From positions 1 through 64,000 of the forward strand of contig DHPN01000030.1 of NCBI GenBank assembly GCA_002407925.1: a stretch of DNA of 64,000 nucleotides. The letters run 5' to 3'. The notes under the pieces are model-generated. The model searched no databases and was not told the origin of the DNA. It was given only the letters and a program-made list of their open reading frames with translations. Of this stretch, positions 35,023 through 44,329 are shown in pieces. The DNA is from Atopobiaceae bacterium UBA5363 (GTDB taxonomy: Bacteria; Actinomycetota; Coriobacteriia; Coriobacteriales; Atopobiaceae). A program made the position numbers and the translations under genes. The stretch's first letter is position 1. Every line of letters starts with the position of its first letter.

Positions 35023-35051
35023 ATACTAATCGAACATGCGTTCTTAGTCAA
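35023..35051 (-). promoter_or_regulatory. recA promoter with LexA box in the spacer
   Basis: Leftward -35 TTGACT and -10 TAGTAT with exactly 17 bp between them; the LexA box GAACGCATGTTC (35032-35043) fills the spacer, so LexA would block RNA polymerase directly. Between here and 35289 I see nothing coding. Confidence 0.85.
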
Positions 35052-35289
35052 TTATTGCTATAACTTTAAATAAGAGCATCTAAAAGGGCAAACGACAATC
35101 ATGTCTCGTAGCTGGTACGCAGCTTGGCATATGCAGTTGAATGCCTCCTCATGCATGTTAGGCTCACATGCTTCAAGCAAGCATAGGCACACAGGTCGAA
35201 ATATGCGATATAGGAGGCAGGGCTGGTTAATTTGGAGGCTAGCCTTCTCATGATTCCGTGTGATTTGGAGCCTTTTTTCGTCTTTTCGC

Positions 35290-35817
35290 CTAGCCAAGCG
35301 CTTGTTGCAGCATTCTAAGGGCAGTAAGAACCGATTTTGTGCGAACAGTGTCACGATTCCCCGTAAAGTGATGCAGTTGCGTGTGCGTTCCGCTGGGACT
35401 ATGCACCCCGAACCAGACTGTTCCCACCGGCTTGCCCGGCTCAGCTCCTCCAGGACCGGCAATGCCAGTAATTGAAACCGCTAGGTCACAGTTGAGCGCT
35501 CGGCATGCGCCTTCGGCCATCTCGGCAGCACACGGGCCAGACACGACGCCAACCCTCGGGTCATCAATGATGGATGCGTCCACGTTGAGAAGATGATGCT
35601 TTACAAGCGGAGAGTAACTTACGACACCTCCGAGGAAAGCGGCTGAAGAGCCTGGTACTGCCGTAAGAGAGCTTGCGACTAAGCCCCCCGTGCATGACTC
35701 AGCGGTCCCAAGCGTGAGCTTGTTCTGCACTGCCGTGTTGATAACCTGTTGTGCAGCCACACGAAGCTGCTCGTTGTCAGGTTCTGCAACGTCTCCTTCG
35801 TAAACCGTGGCAGGCAT
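35290..35817 (-). CDS. pncC: CinA C-terminal domain protein, nicotinamide-nucleotide amidase
   Basis: 175 residues from MPATVYEG, a stand-alone CinA_C/PncC domain: GTAESCTGGLVASSLT (catalytic Ser/Thr region), GGVVSYSPLVKH and SITGIAGPGGA. It hydrolyses nicotinamide mononucleotide to nicotinate mononucleotide. The CinA N-terminal MoCF-like half is absent, which is usual for PncC. It begins just after the pgsA stop and ends a leftward rodZ-rimO-pgsA-pncC run. Confidence 0.9.
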   Translation of the reverse strand: MPATVYEGDVAEPDNEQLRVAAQQVINTAVQNKLTLGTAESCTGGLVASSLTAVPGSSAAFLGGVVSYSPLVKHHLLNVDASIIDDPRVGVVSGPCAAEMAEGACRALNCDLAVSITGIAGPGGAEPGKPVGTVWFGVHSPSGTHTQLHHFTGNRDTVRTKSVLTALRMLQQALG

Positions 35818-35819
35818 CT

Positions 35820-36440
35820 CTATGCATCCTCCATAACATAAGGCCAGCACTTGATGAAGTAATCAATGCCAGACCATGCGGTAAACACAATAGCTATTAA
35901 CAAAAGCACTTCGGAAAGTGTTGTGAGGCCAAGGGAAAAAGAGCCTGCAGGAAGGCAGCGTGTCAGCAAAAGGCCACATATCGCGATCATAGTCGTTGCC
36001 GTTTTCCACTTTCCGAGGTTGCTTGCGGCTATGACTACGCCTTTGGAGGCAACAACCATTCGCAGCCCCGACACGAGGAATTCGCGAGCAATGACAATGA
36101 ACAGTACCCAGCTCGAGGTCATGCCGCTTTCCAAAAGGAAACACAGCGCTGTAACGACAGAGAGCTTGTCAGCTATGGGGTCGAGAAACTTGCCGAATGT
36201 CGTTATCTCATGGCGGCTGCGCGCGAGGTAGCCATCGAGCTTGTCAGTGAGCGATATTGCCACAAATAACAGTGCAACGCCGAACGCTCCTGCCGAAAAA
36301 GCGGAGCCGTCCGAAGGTGCGACCGCCTCGGCCGCCGCAAGCCATACTGGTACGAGAGCGATACGGATGCATGTCACGATATTTGCAGAGGTCCATAGTG
36401 CCTTTGGAGAATCTGCCGTAGCGTCCTTATCGGTGTCCAT
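35820..36440 (-). CDS. pgsA: CDP-diacylglycerol-glycerol-3-phosphate 3-phosphatidyltransferase
   Basis: 206 residues, multi-pass membrane protein with the full CDP-alcohol phosphatidyltransferase signature in TDKLDGYLARSRHEITTFG and KFLDPIADK. Housekeeping size and position between rimO and cinA make it the likely PgsA that starts phosphatidylglycerol synthesis. A second, longer homologue sits at 12 kb. Confidence 0.92.
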   Translation of the reverse strand: MDTDKDATADSPKALWTSANIVTCIRIALVPVWLAAAEAVAPSDGSAFSAGAFGVALLFVAISLTDKLDGYLARSRHEITTFGKFLDPIADKLSVVTALCFLLESGMTSSWVLFIVIAREFLVSGLRMVVASKGVVIAASNLGKWKTATTMIAICGLLLTRCLPAGSFSLGLTTLSEVLLLIAIVFTAWSGIDYFIKCWPYVMEDA

Positions 36441-36446
36441 CTATGC

Positions 36447-37820
36447 TCATCTCACCTTGTCTGCGTTTTCGTCTGCCGTGATGCTCCCATACAACTCATA
36501 GCATACCGAATCCGTGAGCTCGCAGTTAACAATGTCGCCAACGGCTGCCTCGCCATAGGCTATATGTACCGCTCCGTCACAATCCGGTGCTTGAAACCAA
36601 GTGTGGCCTATGAGCTCTGGACCCCTCTCCCCCTCTTCAATCCCATCAATTATGACAGAAGCCCTCTCTCCAACGTGGCGCGCTGTTGCGGCAAAGCCTG
36701 AAAGCTCCGCGATGTCATGAAGTCGTTGCGTTCGTGCACGCTTTACCTCCTCAGGTATCTGCCCTGGCATCTTGGCTGCACGCGTTCCCTCCTCGGCAGA
36801 ATAGGAAAAGACGGAAATATAGTCGAACTCCTCTTGTTGAAGGAATTCTGCCAGCTCGTCCGCCTCAGCATCTGTTTCGCCGGGAAAGCCTGTCATGCCC
36901 GTAGTGCGTAGGACCATGCCAGGTATTTCTTTGCGAAGGCGCGCGAAGAGCTCAGTAAGCTGCTTGCGGGAGCCAGAGCGTCCCATGCTCGCCAAAACTC
37001 GCTCATTACAATGCTGGATGGGAATGTCAATGTAAGGAAGAACCTCAGGTATGTCACGGATGGCGGCGATGAGCTCGTCGGTCATGCCTTCTGGTTGCAA
37101 ATACAGCACTCGTATCCAACCGCCATAGGGGCGCACAACCTTGGACACCTGGCGCAGCAAGGAAGCCAAGCTGTCGCCTTGCTCGAGATCACAACCCCAG
37201 ATTCCCGTGTCTTGGCCAATGAGGACCATCTCGCGGACGCCGCCTTTCATGAGGGCATCCACCTCATTGCAAATCTCCTCTGCTGGCCGTGAGTGATAGT
37301 GGCCTCGTATGTAGGGTATTGCGCAAAATGCGCAGTATCGGTCGCAGCCCTCAGAGATCTTCACAAATGCGCTCGCACCTTCTATTGTGCGGAGCCCAAA
37401 AGGGCTTTCAGTGTGTGGGCTGGCAAGCTTCTGCCTGCCGAGAACTTTATCTACTACATCCATGATGCTATCTTCTTCGTCGGCTTTCACGAAAGCGCTC
37501 ACCTCAGGCAGCTGGGGTGCCAAGCTCCCGCCGTAGCGCGAAGGCACGCAACCGCACATGATAATAGGAGCCTTGTTTACTGGCTTTACGTCTGCCAGCT
37601 CAAAGGTGGTCTCTAGAGACTCGCTTGTCGCCGCGCTCAAAAAAGAGCAGGTATTGATCAGTACTACGTCCGCCTTTGCAATGTCTTTGGTCTCCTTAAG
37701 CCCGTCTCTGAGAAGCAGGGCGCGCATACGGTCGCTATCAACTTCGTTTTTTGCGCAGCCTAGCGTCACGATCAAAAAATTTGGCTGTGACTTCGCCTCT
37801 TCTTCCAAAGGTATTGTCAT
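36447..37820 (-). CDS. rimO: Ribosomal protein S12 methylthiotransferase RimO
   Basis: 457 residues. UPF0004 domain with LGCAKNEVDSDRM and NTCSF, radical-SAM cluster CDRYCAFC, GFPGETDAE and a C-terminal TRAM domain. The IRG-H-YHSRP sequence after the radical-SAM Cys is typical of RimO, not MiaB. It methylthiolates Asp89 (E. coli numbering) of S12. Follows the RodZ-like gene by 7 bp. Confidence 0.93.
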   Translation of the reverse strand: MTIPLEEEAKSQPNFLIVTLGCAKNEVDSDRMRALLLRDGLKETKDIAKADVVLINTCSFLSAATSESLETTFELADVKPVNKAPIIMCGCVPSRYGGSLAPQLPEVSAFVKADEEDSIMDVVDKVLGRQKLASPHTESPFGLRTIEGASAFVKISEGCDRYCAFCAIPYIRGHYHSRPAEEICNEVDALMKGGVREMVLIGQDTGIWGCDLEQGDSLASLLRQVSKVVRPYGGWIRVLYLQPEGMTDELIAAIRDIPEVLPYIDIPIQHCNERVLASMGRSGSRKQLTELFARLRKEIPGMVLRTTGMTGFPGETDAEADELAEFLQQEEFDYISVFSYSAEEGTRAAKMPGQIPEEVKRARTQRLHDIAELSGFAATARHVGERASVIIDGIEEGERGPELIGHTWFQAPDCDGAVHIAYGEAAVGDIVNCELTDSVCYELYGSITADENADKVR

Positions 37821-37827
37821 CCTCTCT

Positions 37828-39483
37828 TTATTCGCTGTCGTCGGTAGCGCTGCTAGCGGAATCGCTGTCTGTGCTTACATCGGTTGATGCGGTTGCCGAG
37901 CTATCTCCACTTGTCGTGCCAGAGCCTTTGATTGTGATCGTTCCGACACCCGAAGCCTTTTTATCGAAATCCTTCTGCTCCCCGTTTTCTGTGACGGTAA
38001 CCGCAGACGGATCCGAAGCCTCTATCTTGATGGAATCTGTCACGGTATAGGTGTCTGACCAAGGGCCAGTCTTGGTTTCTGCCATAACGCTTTTACCGTC
38101 AAGGGTAATTTCTACCCATGACACTTCGGTGTCAGCTACAGAGACACTAACCTGCACTTGAGTAGCTGTTGTAGCGGAATTATCCGCATCAGTTTGCGAG
38201 CTACCCTCTGCAGTCTCTGAATTGCTATCAGAGCTATCTGCAGAATCTTCACTATCTGTATCTGAAGCTGAGCTTGAGGATGAGGTACTAGACCCTGCAG
38301 AGTCTGAGGAAGTGTCCGTTTGTGTCTCCGAGACAGAGACTTTGTTACTGCGACTATCTCCTGAAAAATTCGAGACGCAGGTTTTGACGGAGCTGATTAT
38401 AAGAATCGTCAGCGCAATCGATAGCACGACGATTACAAATATAAGCGCGCGGCGACTATCAGAAAAGAAGTCTACGATTGAACCGATGAGCCCCTCTCGC
38501 TTCGATTGCTGCTGTTCTCTTCTGCGCAGGTCTGCACGCGTTGAAGGGCTCTGGCGCCTCCGTACGTTTGGCCGACGTGTGCTCGCGATGTCACGCGAAG
38601 ACATGCGACCCTGTCGAGTCGATGCCGCCTCATAAGGATTTGCCTGGTCATCATATCGAAGGTCATCAACATATTGGCTCGGCGCAACGCGACGAGTCGT
38701 AACGTAGTCCCGCTTGACACGACTTTCTTCTTGCGCGGCCGGCAAGGGCTCATCTTCGCGTATGGGTACGCGAGGCCGGTATGTGTTGCGAGGACGTGCA
38801 GCTTGCCTCGCTGCCTCTCGCCTTGCCTCGCCTGATGCGCCATATCCATCGACGCGCACATGGTCACGCGTGCGGTTGCTCCGGTCACGCGTGCGTGCAG
38901 AGCGTGGGTCATTGGATGCCTGCGGCTGGCGTGCGGTGTAGGGATGCCCCGTGTCAGCACCTGTGCTGCCACGAAAGGCAGGACTAGCTGGATTGAACGT
39001 TCCAAAAGGGTTTTGATAGCCTTGGCGGGAATGGACATCAGACACCGCAGAGAAGTTTCCCAGATCTCCGGCGTAGCCCCCAGAAGTTGGCAGCAGGCCG
39101 TGCGCGCCTGAGTTTATGCGCTCTTGCGCCGCGCGCACCTGTGCGCCGCGCGGAACTTCATAGCTGCCATCCTCAGGATGGGAGGAGCGGCGATCTGCGG
39201 TTTTCCGTCGGAGCACCGAGCTCACTCCGCCTTGATAAGCTGCCAAGTCCTGTGTGAACTGGCTGACGACAAGGCGAGGGTTCAGCTCGAGATAGCGAGC
39301 GTAAGAAGACAGCATTCCCTGTGCGTAGCCGCTTTTGGGCATATGGTCGAAGTCGCCTTGCTCAAAAGCCACCAATATTTCTTCTTTGAGACGCAGAACG
39401 CGAGATGCTTGAGCGGTGGTATAGCCCAGCTCTCGGCGACGCTCATAGAGCATCTTGCTAAAGGGCGGTCGTGTCACACGCAT
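37828..39483 (-). CDS. RodZ-like HTH membrane protein
   Basis: 551 residues from an ATG that overlaps the ftsK stop (TGATG) and has GGGAGGTG before it. An N-terminal RodZ-type HTH (about 8-72: ERRRELGYTTAQASRVLRLK) is followed by a long Arg-rich, low-complexity cytoplasmic linker, one membrane helix (about 350-370, ALIFVIVVLSIALTILIIS), a Ser/Asp-rich spacer and a DUF4115-like beta domain ending in another Ser/Thr tail. RodZ helps MreB and cell shape; no mreB is visible here, so a role in division with FtsK is equally possible. The linker is far longer than in E. coli RodZ. Confidence 0.82.
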   Translation of the reverse strand: MRVTRPPFSKMLYERRRELGYTTAQASRVLRLKEEILVAFEQGDFDHMPKSGYAQGMLSSYARYLELNPRLVVSQFTQDLAAYQGGVSSVLRRKTADRRSSHPEDGSYEVPRGAQVRAAQERINSGAHGLLPTSGGYAGDLGNFSAVSDVHSRQGYQNPFGTFNPASPAFRGSTGADTGHPYTARQPQASNDPRSARTRDRSNRTRDHVRVDGYGASGEARREAARQAARPRNTYRPRVPIREDEPLPAAQEESRVKRDYVTTRRVAPSQYVDDLRYDDQANPYEAASTRQGRMSSRDIASTRRPNVRRRQSPSTRADLRRREQQQSKREGLIGSIVDFFSDSRRALIFVIVVLSIALTILIISSVKTCVSNFSGDSRSNKVSVSETQTDTSSDSAGSSTSSSSSASDTDSEDSADSSDSNSETAEGSSQTDADNSATTATQVQVSVSVADTEVSWVEITLDGKSVMAETKTGPWSDTYTVTDSIKIEASDPSAVTVTENGEQKDFDKKASGVGTITIKGSGTTSGDSSATASTDVSTDSDSASSATDDSE

Positions 39484-42014
39484 CACACCTCCCGATATTT
39501 CTCTTCTGCAGACCTCAACTGCTCAAGGCCGCTCTCATCAAGTAGAACTTCTCGCGGCTTCGAACCGTCTGGCGGGCCAACGATGCCCTTTGCTTCAAGC
39601 ATGTCCATAATACGTCCCGCTCGAGCATAGCCTACCTTCAAGCGTCGCTGCAGGCTGCTCGTTGAGCCAAGGCGAGACTCTACAACAATTTGTGCTGCTT
39701 CCCAGACGAGCGGATCGTCGTCTTCTGCGCCGGCTTGCTTGCCATCGGGCGCGTTTGGCGTGACCTGCGTTAGTATTTCCTCATGATAATCGGGCTTTCC
39801 CTGAGATCTGACGAAGTCGACGACAGACTCTATCTCTTCATCAGACACATAGCAACCAAGCACGCGCCTTGTCCGGTGCCCGCGATATTTAAAAAGCATA
39901 TCACCATTGCCGAGAAGCCTTTGCGCGCCGGTCTGATCGATGATGACGCGCGAATCAGTGCTCGAAGCGACTGACAAAGCGATCCTCGTTTCGATGTTCG
40001 ATTTGATGAGACCGGTTACGACGTCTGCCGAGGGACGTTGCGTGGCGAGCACGAGATGTATGCCAGCTGCGCGCGCGAGCTGAGCGATACGCACAATGGA
40101 AGCCTCAACATCTTTGCCAGCGACCATCATGAGATCAGACAACTCATCGATGATGATCACCATGAAAGGCATGGGTTCTGGCGGATTGTCCATCTTTGAC
40201 AGTTTGCCAGAGACGCACATCTCATTATATGCACCGATGTTGCGCGCTCCGGCGCGTTCGAAGACCTTAAGTCGCCGCTCCATTTCTGAGACCGCCCACT
40301 GCAATGCGCTTGCGGCTTGGCGAGGCTCAGTGACGACTGGCACATAAAGGTGCGGCAACCCATTGTAGCCAGAGAACTCAACCCGTTTCGGATCGACGAG
40401 GATGAGTCGCACCTGCTTTGGCGTATCCCGCATAAGAATGGACATGATAAGAGAGTTGATCATCACCGATTTGCCGGAGCCTGTCGCGCCGGCAACGAGC
40501 ATGTGCGGCATTTTTGCGAGGTCCGCGATCACTGGGCGCCCCTCTGAGTCACGACCAACAGCAAATTCGAGTGGGCCGCCCTTCGCATAAGGCAAGACGT
40601 CACCCAAATGCACGTTCTCGCGCCGTTTGTTGGGAATTTCTATGCCTACCCGCGAAGTGCCAGGTATTGGCGCGAAGATGCGTACAGATTCGGCAGCCAA
40701 CGTCAATGCAATGTCATCTTCGAGGTTAACGATTTTATTGACTCTCTCCCCTTCCCCCATTTCAACTTGAAATGTCGTGACAAGAGGACCAGCCACATAA
40801 TTTACCACCTTGCTCGTCAGGCCAAACTCTTCAAGCGTAGCCTGCAGACGACGCATCGTGGAAGCCAGCTCCTCGTCACTTGAGGCAGTCTTCGAGCTAT
40901 GGGGATTCGAGGACAGCATGGAAAACGGCGGCAGCTCATAGCCTTCCACTGCATCCCCTGGCCGCCGGGGGGCAAAGGAGGCCTTTATGGCTGGCTTTGC
41001 CTTCTTTTTTGGCAAAGCCCCAGACTCATGCGTAGATGCGGGCTCTGCTTTTGGCTGAGCGGGAGCCTGCTCTTTTTGCCCTTTCAAAAAATCAGGGATT
41101 GTTACCGATGGCTTTAAGCACGCCTCATCTTGCTTGACACCCTTCGCATCACTGTGCAAAAGCATCGTGGGCATTTCAGTGGCGGAGGAAACGTCTTGGC
41201 CAGCCTTAGCGGGCTCAGCCAGCTTATCCCTTCTCAGAAGCTCTGTTGGGGCATTTTGTGACGCGGCATCCGTGCTGCCCCTGCGCAACACAGACGTCTT
41301 GCGAGCTCCGAGAAAAGTTGTAGCTGCCGCCGCGGCATCCCTGGGTACCTCTGCTGTGATTTCATCATCTTCATTTTGGAGCTGCTCAGCTTGAAGCCCC
41401 TCAGCTCGCTTTTGAGCTTCTGTCGCAATGCGGTGCCGCTTCATCTTGGCTACAACCCCTGAGATCGAGAAGCCACAGACAACAAGGCCGACGACGACCA
41501 TGCATACGAGCAGGACCGCCCCAACGCCAAACCCCACCGATTTAAGAAGGATCCATGCAATGCCACCACCAACATAACCGCCTCGTACCGCTGCGATCGC
41601 AGGAGCCAAAATGATATCAGGGGAAGCTTCGGCACCTGGCCATATGAGTGACAGAAGGCTTAGCATGGCCAAAACGATAAGAGCGAGACCAGCTGCCACA
41701 TGGCCAGAGATCAAACTGTCATCATCGACAAAAAACGTCACCGCAAAAACTAAAAGGGCAAGTGGACACAGAAGCGCGCCAGCTCCAAAGCAAAGGCGGA
41801 GGAATTCGCCCGTCGCCTGGGTGACAGGCGCCTGCGAGACTCCCGTAAGCGCGATTATCATCGCAACAGACAGTGCGATGAGAACGACGCCAATGATGTC
41901 ATTCACCTGCGCGCTATGCGCACAAGGAGAATTGAGTGGCTCATTGCCTCGTAGAGACCTTCCTTGTTTGCCAGCCCGTGCGTTTGCTACGTTTGATCTG
42001 CGTTTTGAGGGCAT
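39483..42014 (-). CDS. ftsK: DNA translocase FtsK/SpoIIIE
   Basis: 843 residues. Four to five N-terminal membrane helices (about 35-190), an acidic/proline-poor linker, then the motor with Walker A GATGSGKSV near 500, Walker B FMVIIIDELSDLMM and the ATQRPSADVVTGLIKSN helicase-like segment, and a C-terminal gamma winged helix (RLKVGYARAGRIMDMLE). It pumps chromosomes through the septum. Begins 1 bp after the rnjA stop, with a GGAGG inside that gene. Confidence 0.95.
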   Translation of the reverse strand: MPSKRRSNVANARAGKQGRSLRGNEPLNSPCAHSAQVNDIIGVVLIALSVAMIIALTGVSQAPVTQATGEFLRLCFGAGALLCPLALLVFAVTFFVDDDSLISGHVAAGLALIVLAMLSLLSLIWPGAEASPDIILAPAIAAVRGGYVGGGIAWILLKSVGFGVGAVLLVCMVVVGLVVCGFSISGVVAKMKRHRIATEAQKRAEGLQAEQLQNEDDEITAEVPRDAAAAATTFLGARKTSVLRRGSTDAASQNAPTELLRRDKLAEPAKAGQDVSSATEMPTMLLHSDAKGVKQDEACLKPSVTIPDFLKGQKEQAPAQPKAEPASTHESGALPKKKAKPAIKASFAPRRPGDAVEGYELPPFSMLSSNPHSSKTASSDEELASTMRRLQATLEEFGLTSKVVNYVAGPLVTTFQVEMGEGERVNKIVNLEDDIALTLAAESVRIFAPIPGTSRVGIEIPNKRRENVHLGDVLPYAKGGPLEFAVGRDSEGRPVIADLAKMPHMLVAGATGSGKSVMINSLIMSILMRDTPKQVRLILVDPKRVEFSGYNGLPHLYVPVVTEPRQAASALQWAVSEMERRLKVFERAGARNIGAYNEMCVSGKLSKMDNPPEPMPFMVIIIDELSDLMMVAGKDVEASIVRIAQLARAAGIHLVLATQRPSADVVTGLIKSNIETRIALSVASSTDSRVIIDQTGAQRLLGNGDMLFKYRGHRTRRVLGCYVSDEEIESVVDFVRSQGKPDYHEEILTQVTPNAPDGKQAGAEDDDPLVWEAAQIVVESRLGSTSSLQRRLKVGYARAGRIMDMLEAKGIVGPPDGSKPREVLLDESGLEQLRSAEEKYREV

Positions 42015-43679
42015 CTAGACCTCCATGACCACCGGTATGACCATTGGGCGGGTATGCGTCTTAGACCAAAGGAAGTTTGAGAGCCCACCGCGCACGCTAC
42101 GGCGCAGCTGCTCCATGTTGGCACCTTCTGATTTCAAGTTTCTGTCAACCTGTGTCCTGACGCTATCCTGCGCCTCACTCAGCAGCTTATCATCTTGGGC
42201 ATAGGAGACGCCACGAGCAGACATCTCCACAGACGCTGCGCGGCGGTTGCGCTTTGAGATAGCGACCACGCAAGTGACAATGCCATCTTCGCCAAGCTTT
42301 TGCCTGTCACGCAACACCACTGGGTCGGCATCAGTGACATTAAGTCCATCAACGTAGACGACGCCTGACTCGACAGGCGTGCCCCAACTGACTTTTCCGT
42401 CGATCATCTGCAGGGTATCACCATTGTTCGCGATGAAGATATGGTCCTTCGGTATGCCCATTTGCTCCGCAAGCTTCGCATGGGCGCGCAGATGAACGGC
42501 TTCGCCGTGGATGGGCATGAAGAAGTGCGGCTTGCACATTGCAATCATAAGCTTGAGCTCTTCTTGCCTGCCGTGGCCAGAGACATGGACCATGGCATTG
42601 TTTTTGTCATAAATTGCGCAGCCTATCTTGGAAAGGGCGTTGATGACGCCTTGCACGCTCTTCTCATTGCCGGGTACCGGTGTGGCAGAAATGATCACCG
42701 TGTCGTCAGGGGTGATCTGCAACGACTTGTGCTCGCCGTTAGCCATGCGCGCCAAGGCGCTCATAGGCTCTCCCTGGCTTCCGGTGCAAAGCACGACAAT
42801 CTTGTCGTCCGGTATCTCTTCCACCTCATAGGCATCAATGATGTCTTTGTCATCGATGTGCAGGTAACCAAGCTCACGGGCAACCCGCGTGTTGGTTACC
42901 ATTGAGCGGCCTGTGACGACAACCTTGCGGCCCACCGCCGTGGCGGCGTCGCAAACTTGTTGGAGGCGGTGGATGTGGCTCGAAAAGCAAGCCACGAACA
43001 CGCGGCCAGGAGCATTTTTGATCACATGCCGCAAGACGGGTCCTACTGCAGCCTCGCTTGGCGTGAACCCTGGCAGATTCGCGTTGGTGGAATCTGACAT
43101 CAACAGGTCAATCCCCATCGTCGAAAAGCGGCTAATCGCCTGGTAATTAGGCGTAATACCGTCTATGGGCGTTTGGTCTAGCTTGAAGTCGCAGGTATGC
43201 AGCACAGAGCCTGCTGGGGTCCTGAGATAGATGCCGAGCGCACCGGGTATGGAGTGGGTGACTGCAAAAAAGTCAATCGAAAAAGACCCAAGGTTCAAAT
43301 GCGTGCCGTTTTGCACCTCGCGAAATCGGGGCGAGTTTATCTTATGCTCAGACAGCTTCCCCTCAATGATGCCCAACGTGAGCTTGCTTGCATAGATGGG
43401 CACCTTGCGCCTGAGGTCTGCCAAAAGATAGGGAAGCGCACCTGTATGGTCCTCGTGACCATGCGTGACGAGGATGCCTCGCAGCTTGTCCTCGTGCTCT
43501 AGCACGTAGGTGTAATCTGGCAAGACAAGATCAATTCCTGGCTGGTCGTCATCTGGGAACATAAGTCCTGCGTCAATGAGCACCATGTCGTTTCCGTACT
43601 CGAAAACGGTCATATTCTTTCCAATGCCGTCAAGGCCACCTAAAGGAATGACCTTGAGCGGGATTTGTTTCTTTGCCAT
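42015..43679 (-). CDS. rnjA: Ribonuclease J
   Basis: 554 residues. Metallo-beta-lactamase/beta-CASP RNase J with zinc motif HGHEDH (His73 to His78), later His and Asp ligands, and the MPIHGEAVHLRAHA region of the beta-CASP domain; the C-terminal domain assembles dimers. It has 5'-3' exonuclease and endonuclease activity on RNA. Start ATG with AAAGGA upstream. Coupled to ftsK; with rny and pnp it makes up the decay set. Confidence 0.93.
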   Translation of the reverse strand: MAKKQIPLKVIPLGGLDGIGKNMTVFEYGNDMVLIDAGLMFPDDDQPGIDLVLPDYTYVLEHEDKLRGILVTHGHEDHTGALPYLLADLRRKVPIYASKLTLGIIEGKLSEHKINSPRFREVQNGTHLNLGSFSIDFFAVTHSIPGALGIYLRTPAGSVLHTCDFKLDQTPIDGITPNYQAISRFSTMGIDLLMSDSTNANLPGFTPSEAAVGPVLRHVIKNAPGRVFVACFSSHIHRLQQVCDAATAVGRKVVVTGRSMVTNTRVARELGYLHIDDKDIIDAYEVEEIPDDKIVVLCTGSQGEPMSALARMANGEHKSLQITPDDTVIISATPVPGNEKSVQGVINALSKIGCAIYDKNNAMVHVSGHGRQEELKLMIAMCKPHFFMPIHGEAVHLRAHAKLAEQMGIPKDHIFIANNGDTLQMIDGKVSWGTPVESGVVYVDGLNVTDADPVVLRDRQKLGEDGIVTCVVAISKRNRRAASVEMSARGVSYAQDDKLLSEAQDSVRTQVDRNLKSEGANMEQLRRSVRGGLSNFLWSKTHTRPMVIPVVMEV

Positions 43680-44248
43680 AAGCGTTTAATTTCCTTTCGT
43701 AATACATCGTCTACATTATTTCCACGGCCTTGGCGACCGTCACATTTTTCTCTTCCATTCCATTGTAGGCATCGCCACGGTTCTGCGCATGAGCCGTCCA
43801 TAAGCTTAAAATTGCCGTTTGCCGAGCAATTTCTTATCCACGCATAGCCATATGCGAATCGGGTATTCAATAATTACACAAAGTCTTCGAGTGCTTTTTC
43901 AGAGATGGGGGCGATTCCGATGGGCATATCACAGCTAGAGGCTGCTGAGGAAGGTGAGAAGTCTGCTTCCCTTCTCAATGCGATGGCTTTCGTCGTGATC
44001 TCCGCTTCTTTGAGACTATGCTAAGAGCAGTCTAGTTAGGGGAATACTGTATCCCACAGCGGAAAGTTATCGATGTTAAAGTCAAGTCGACCTTCTCAGC
44101 AGCCCTTATTTGTACAGGCAGCCGAGGCGACGATCAGAAAGGGAAAGCTTCACTAAGGATCAGAGCTTTTATTCTTGCCTAAAAGAAGCAGCATCAAAAG
44201 AGTCAGATGTGCAATAAGTAGGCTGATTCCAAGGGGAAAGTAGAAACG
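43680..44248. other. Long gap between rnjA and pnp, no protein gene recognised
   Basis: About 570 bp with no convincing CDS on either strand. On the plus strand, 44013-44033 forms AGAC-TA-TGCT-AAG-AGCA-GTCT, followed by GGG-A-ATA-CTG-TAT-CCC (44040-44055) and GAGAAG/CTTCTC arms near 43957 and 43972. A 39-codon plus-strand frame from 43907 (MGAIPMGISQ) has only a weak ribosome site. It could be a small RNA or the debris of a gene. Confidence 0.4.
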
Positions 44249-44285
44249 AAGACGCTTCGTCCAAAGCGGCGAGGCGTCTTTTTTT
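44249..44285 (+). terminator. Rho-independent terminator, plus strand
   Basis: Arms AAGACGC and GCGTCTT with an inner TCG/CGA pairing, then a seven-T run on the plus strand. No plus-strand gene precedes it, while the leftward pnp transcript meets it without a clean T run, so it probably ends an unrecognised plus-strand RNA, and may act on pnp too. Confidence 0.7.
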
Positions 44286-44329
44286 GTCTAGCTCATCTCT
44301 CACGCCATCTGCCCGAAAAAGCTGCGGAG

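Noticed and set aside
43680..44248. RNase P RNA or tmRNA in the rnjA-pnp gap
   Set aside because: Neither the RNase P core nor tmRNA tRNA-like ends are present.
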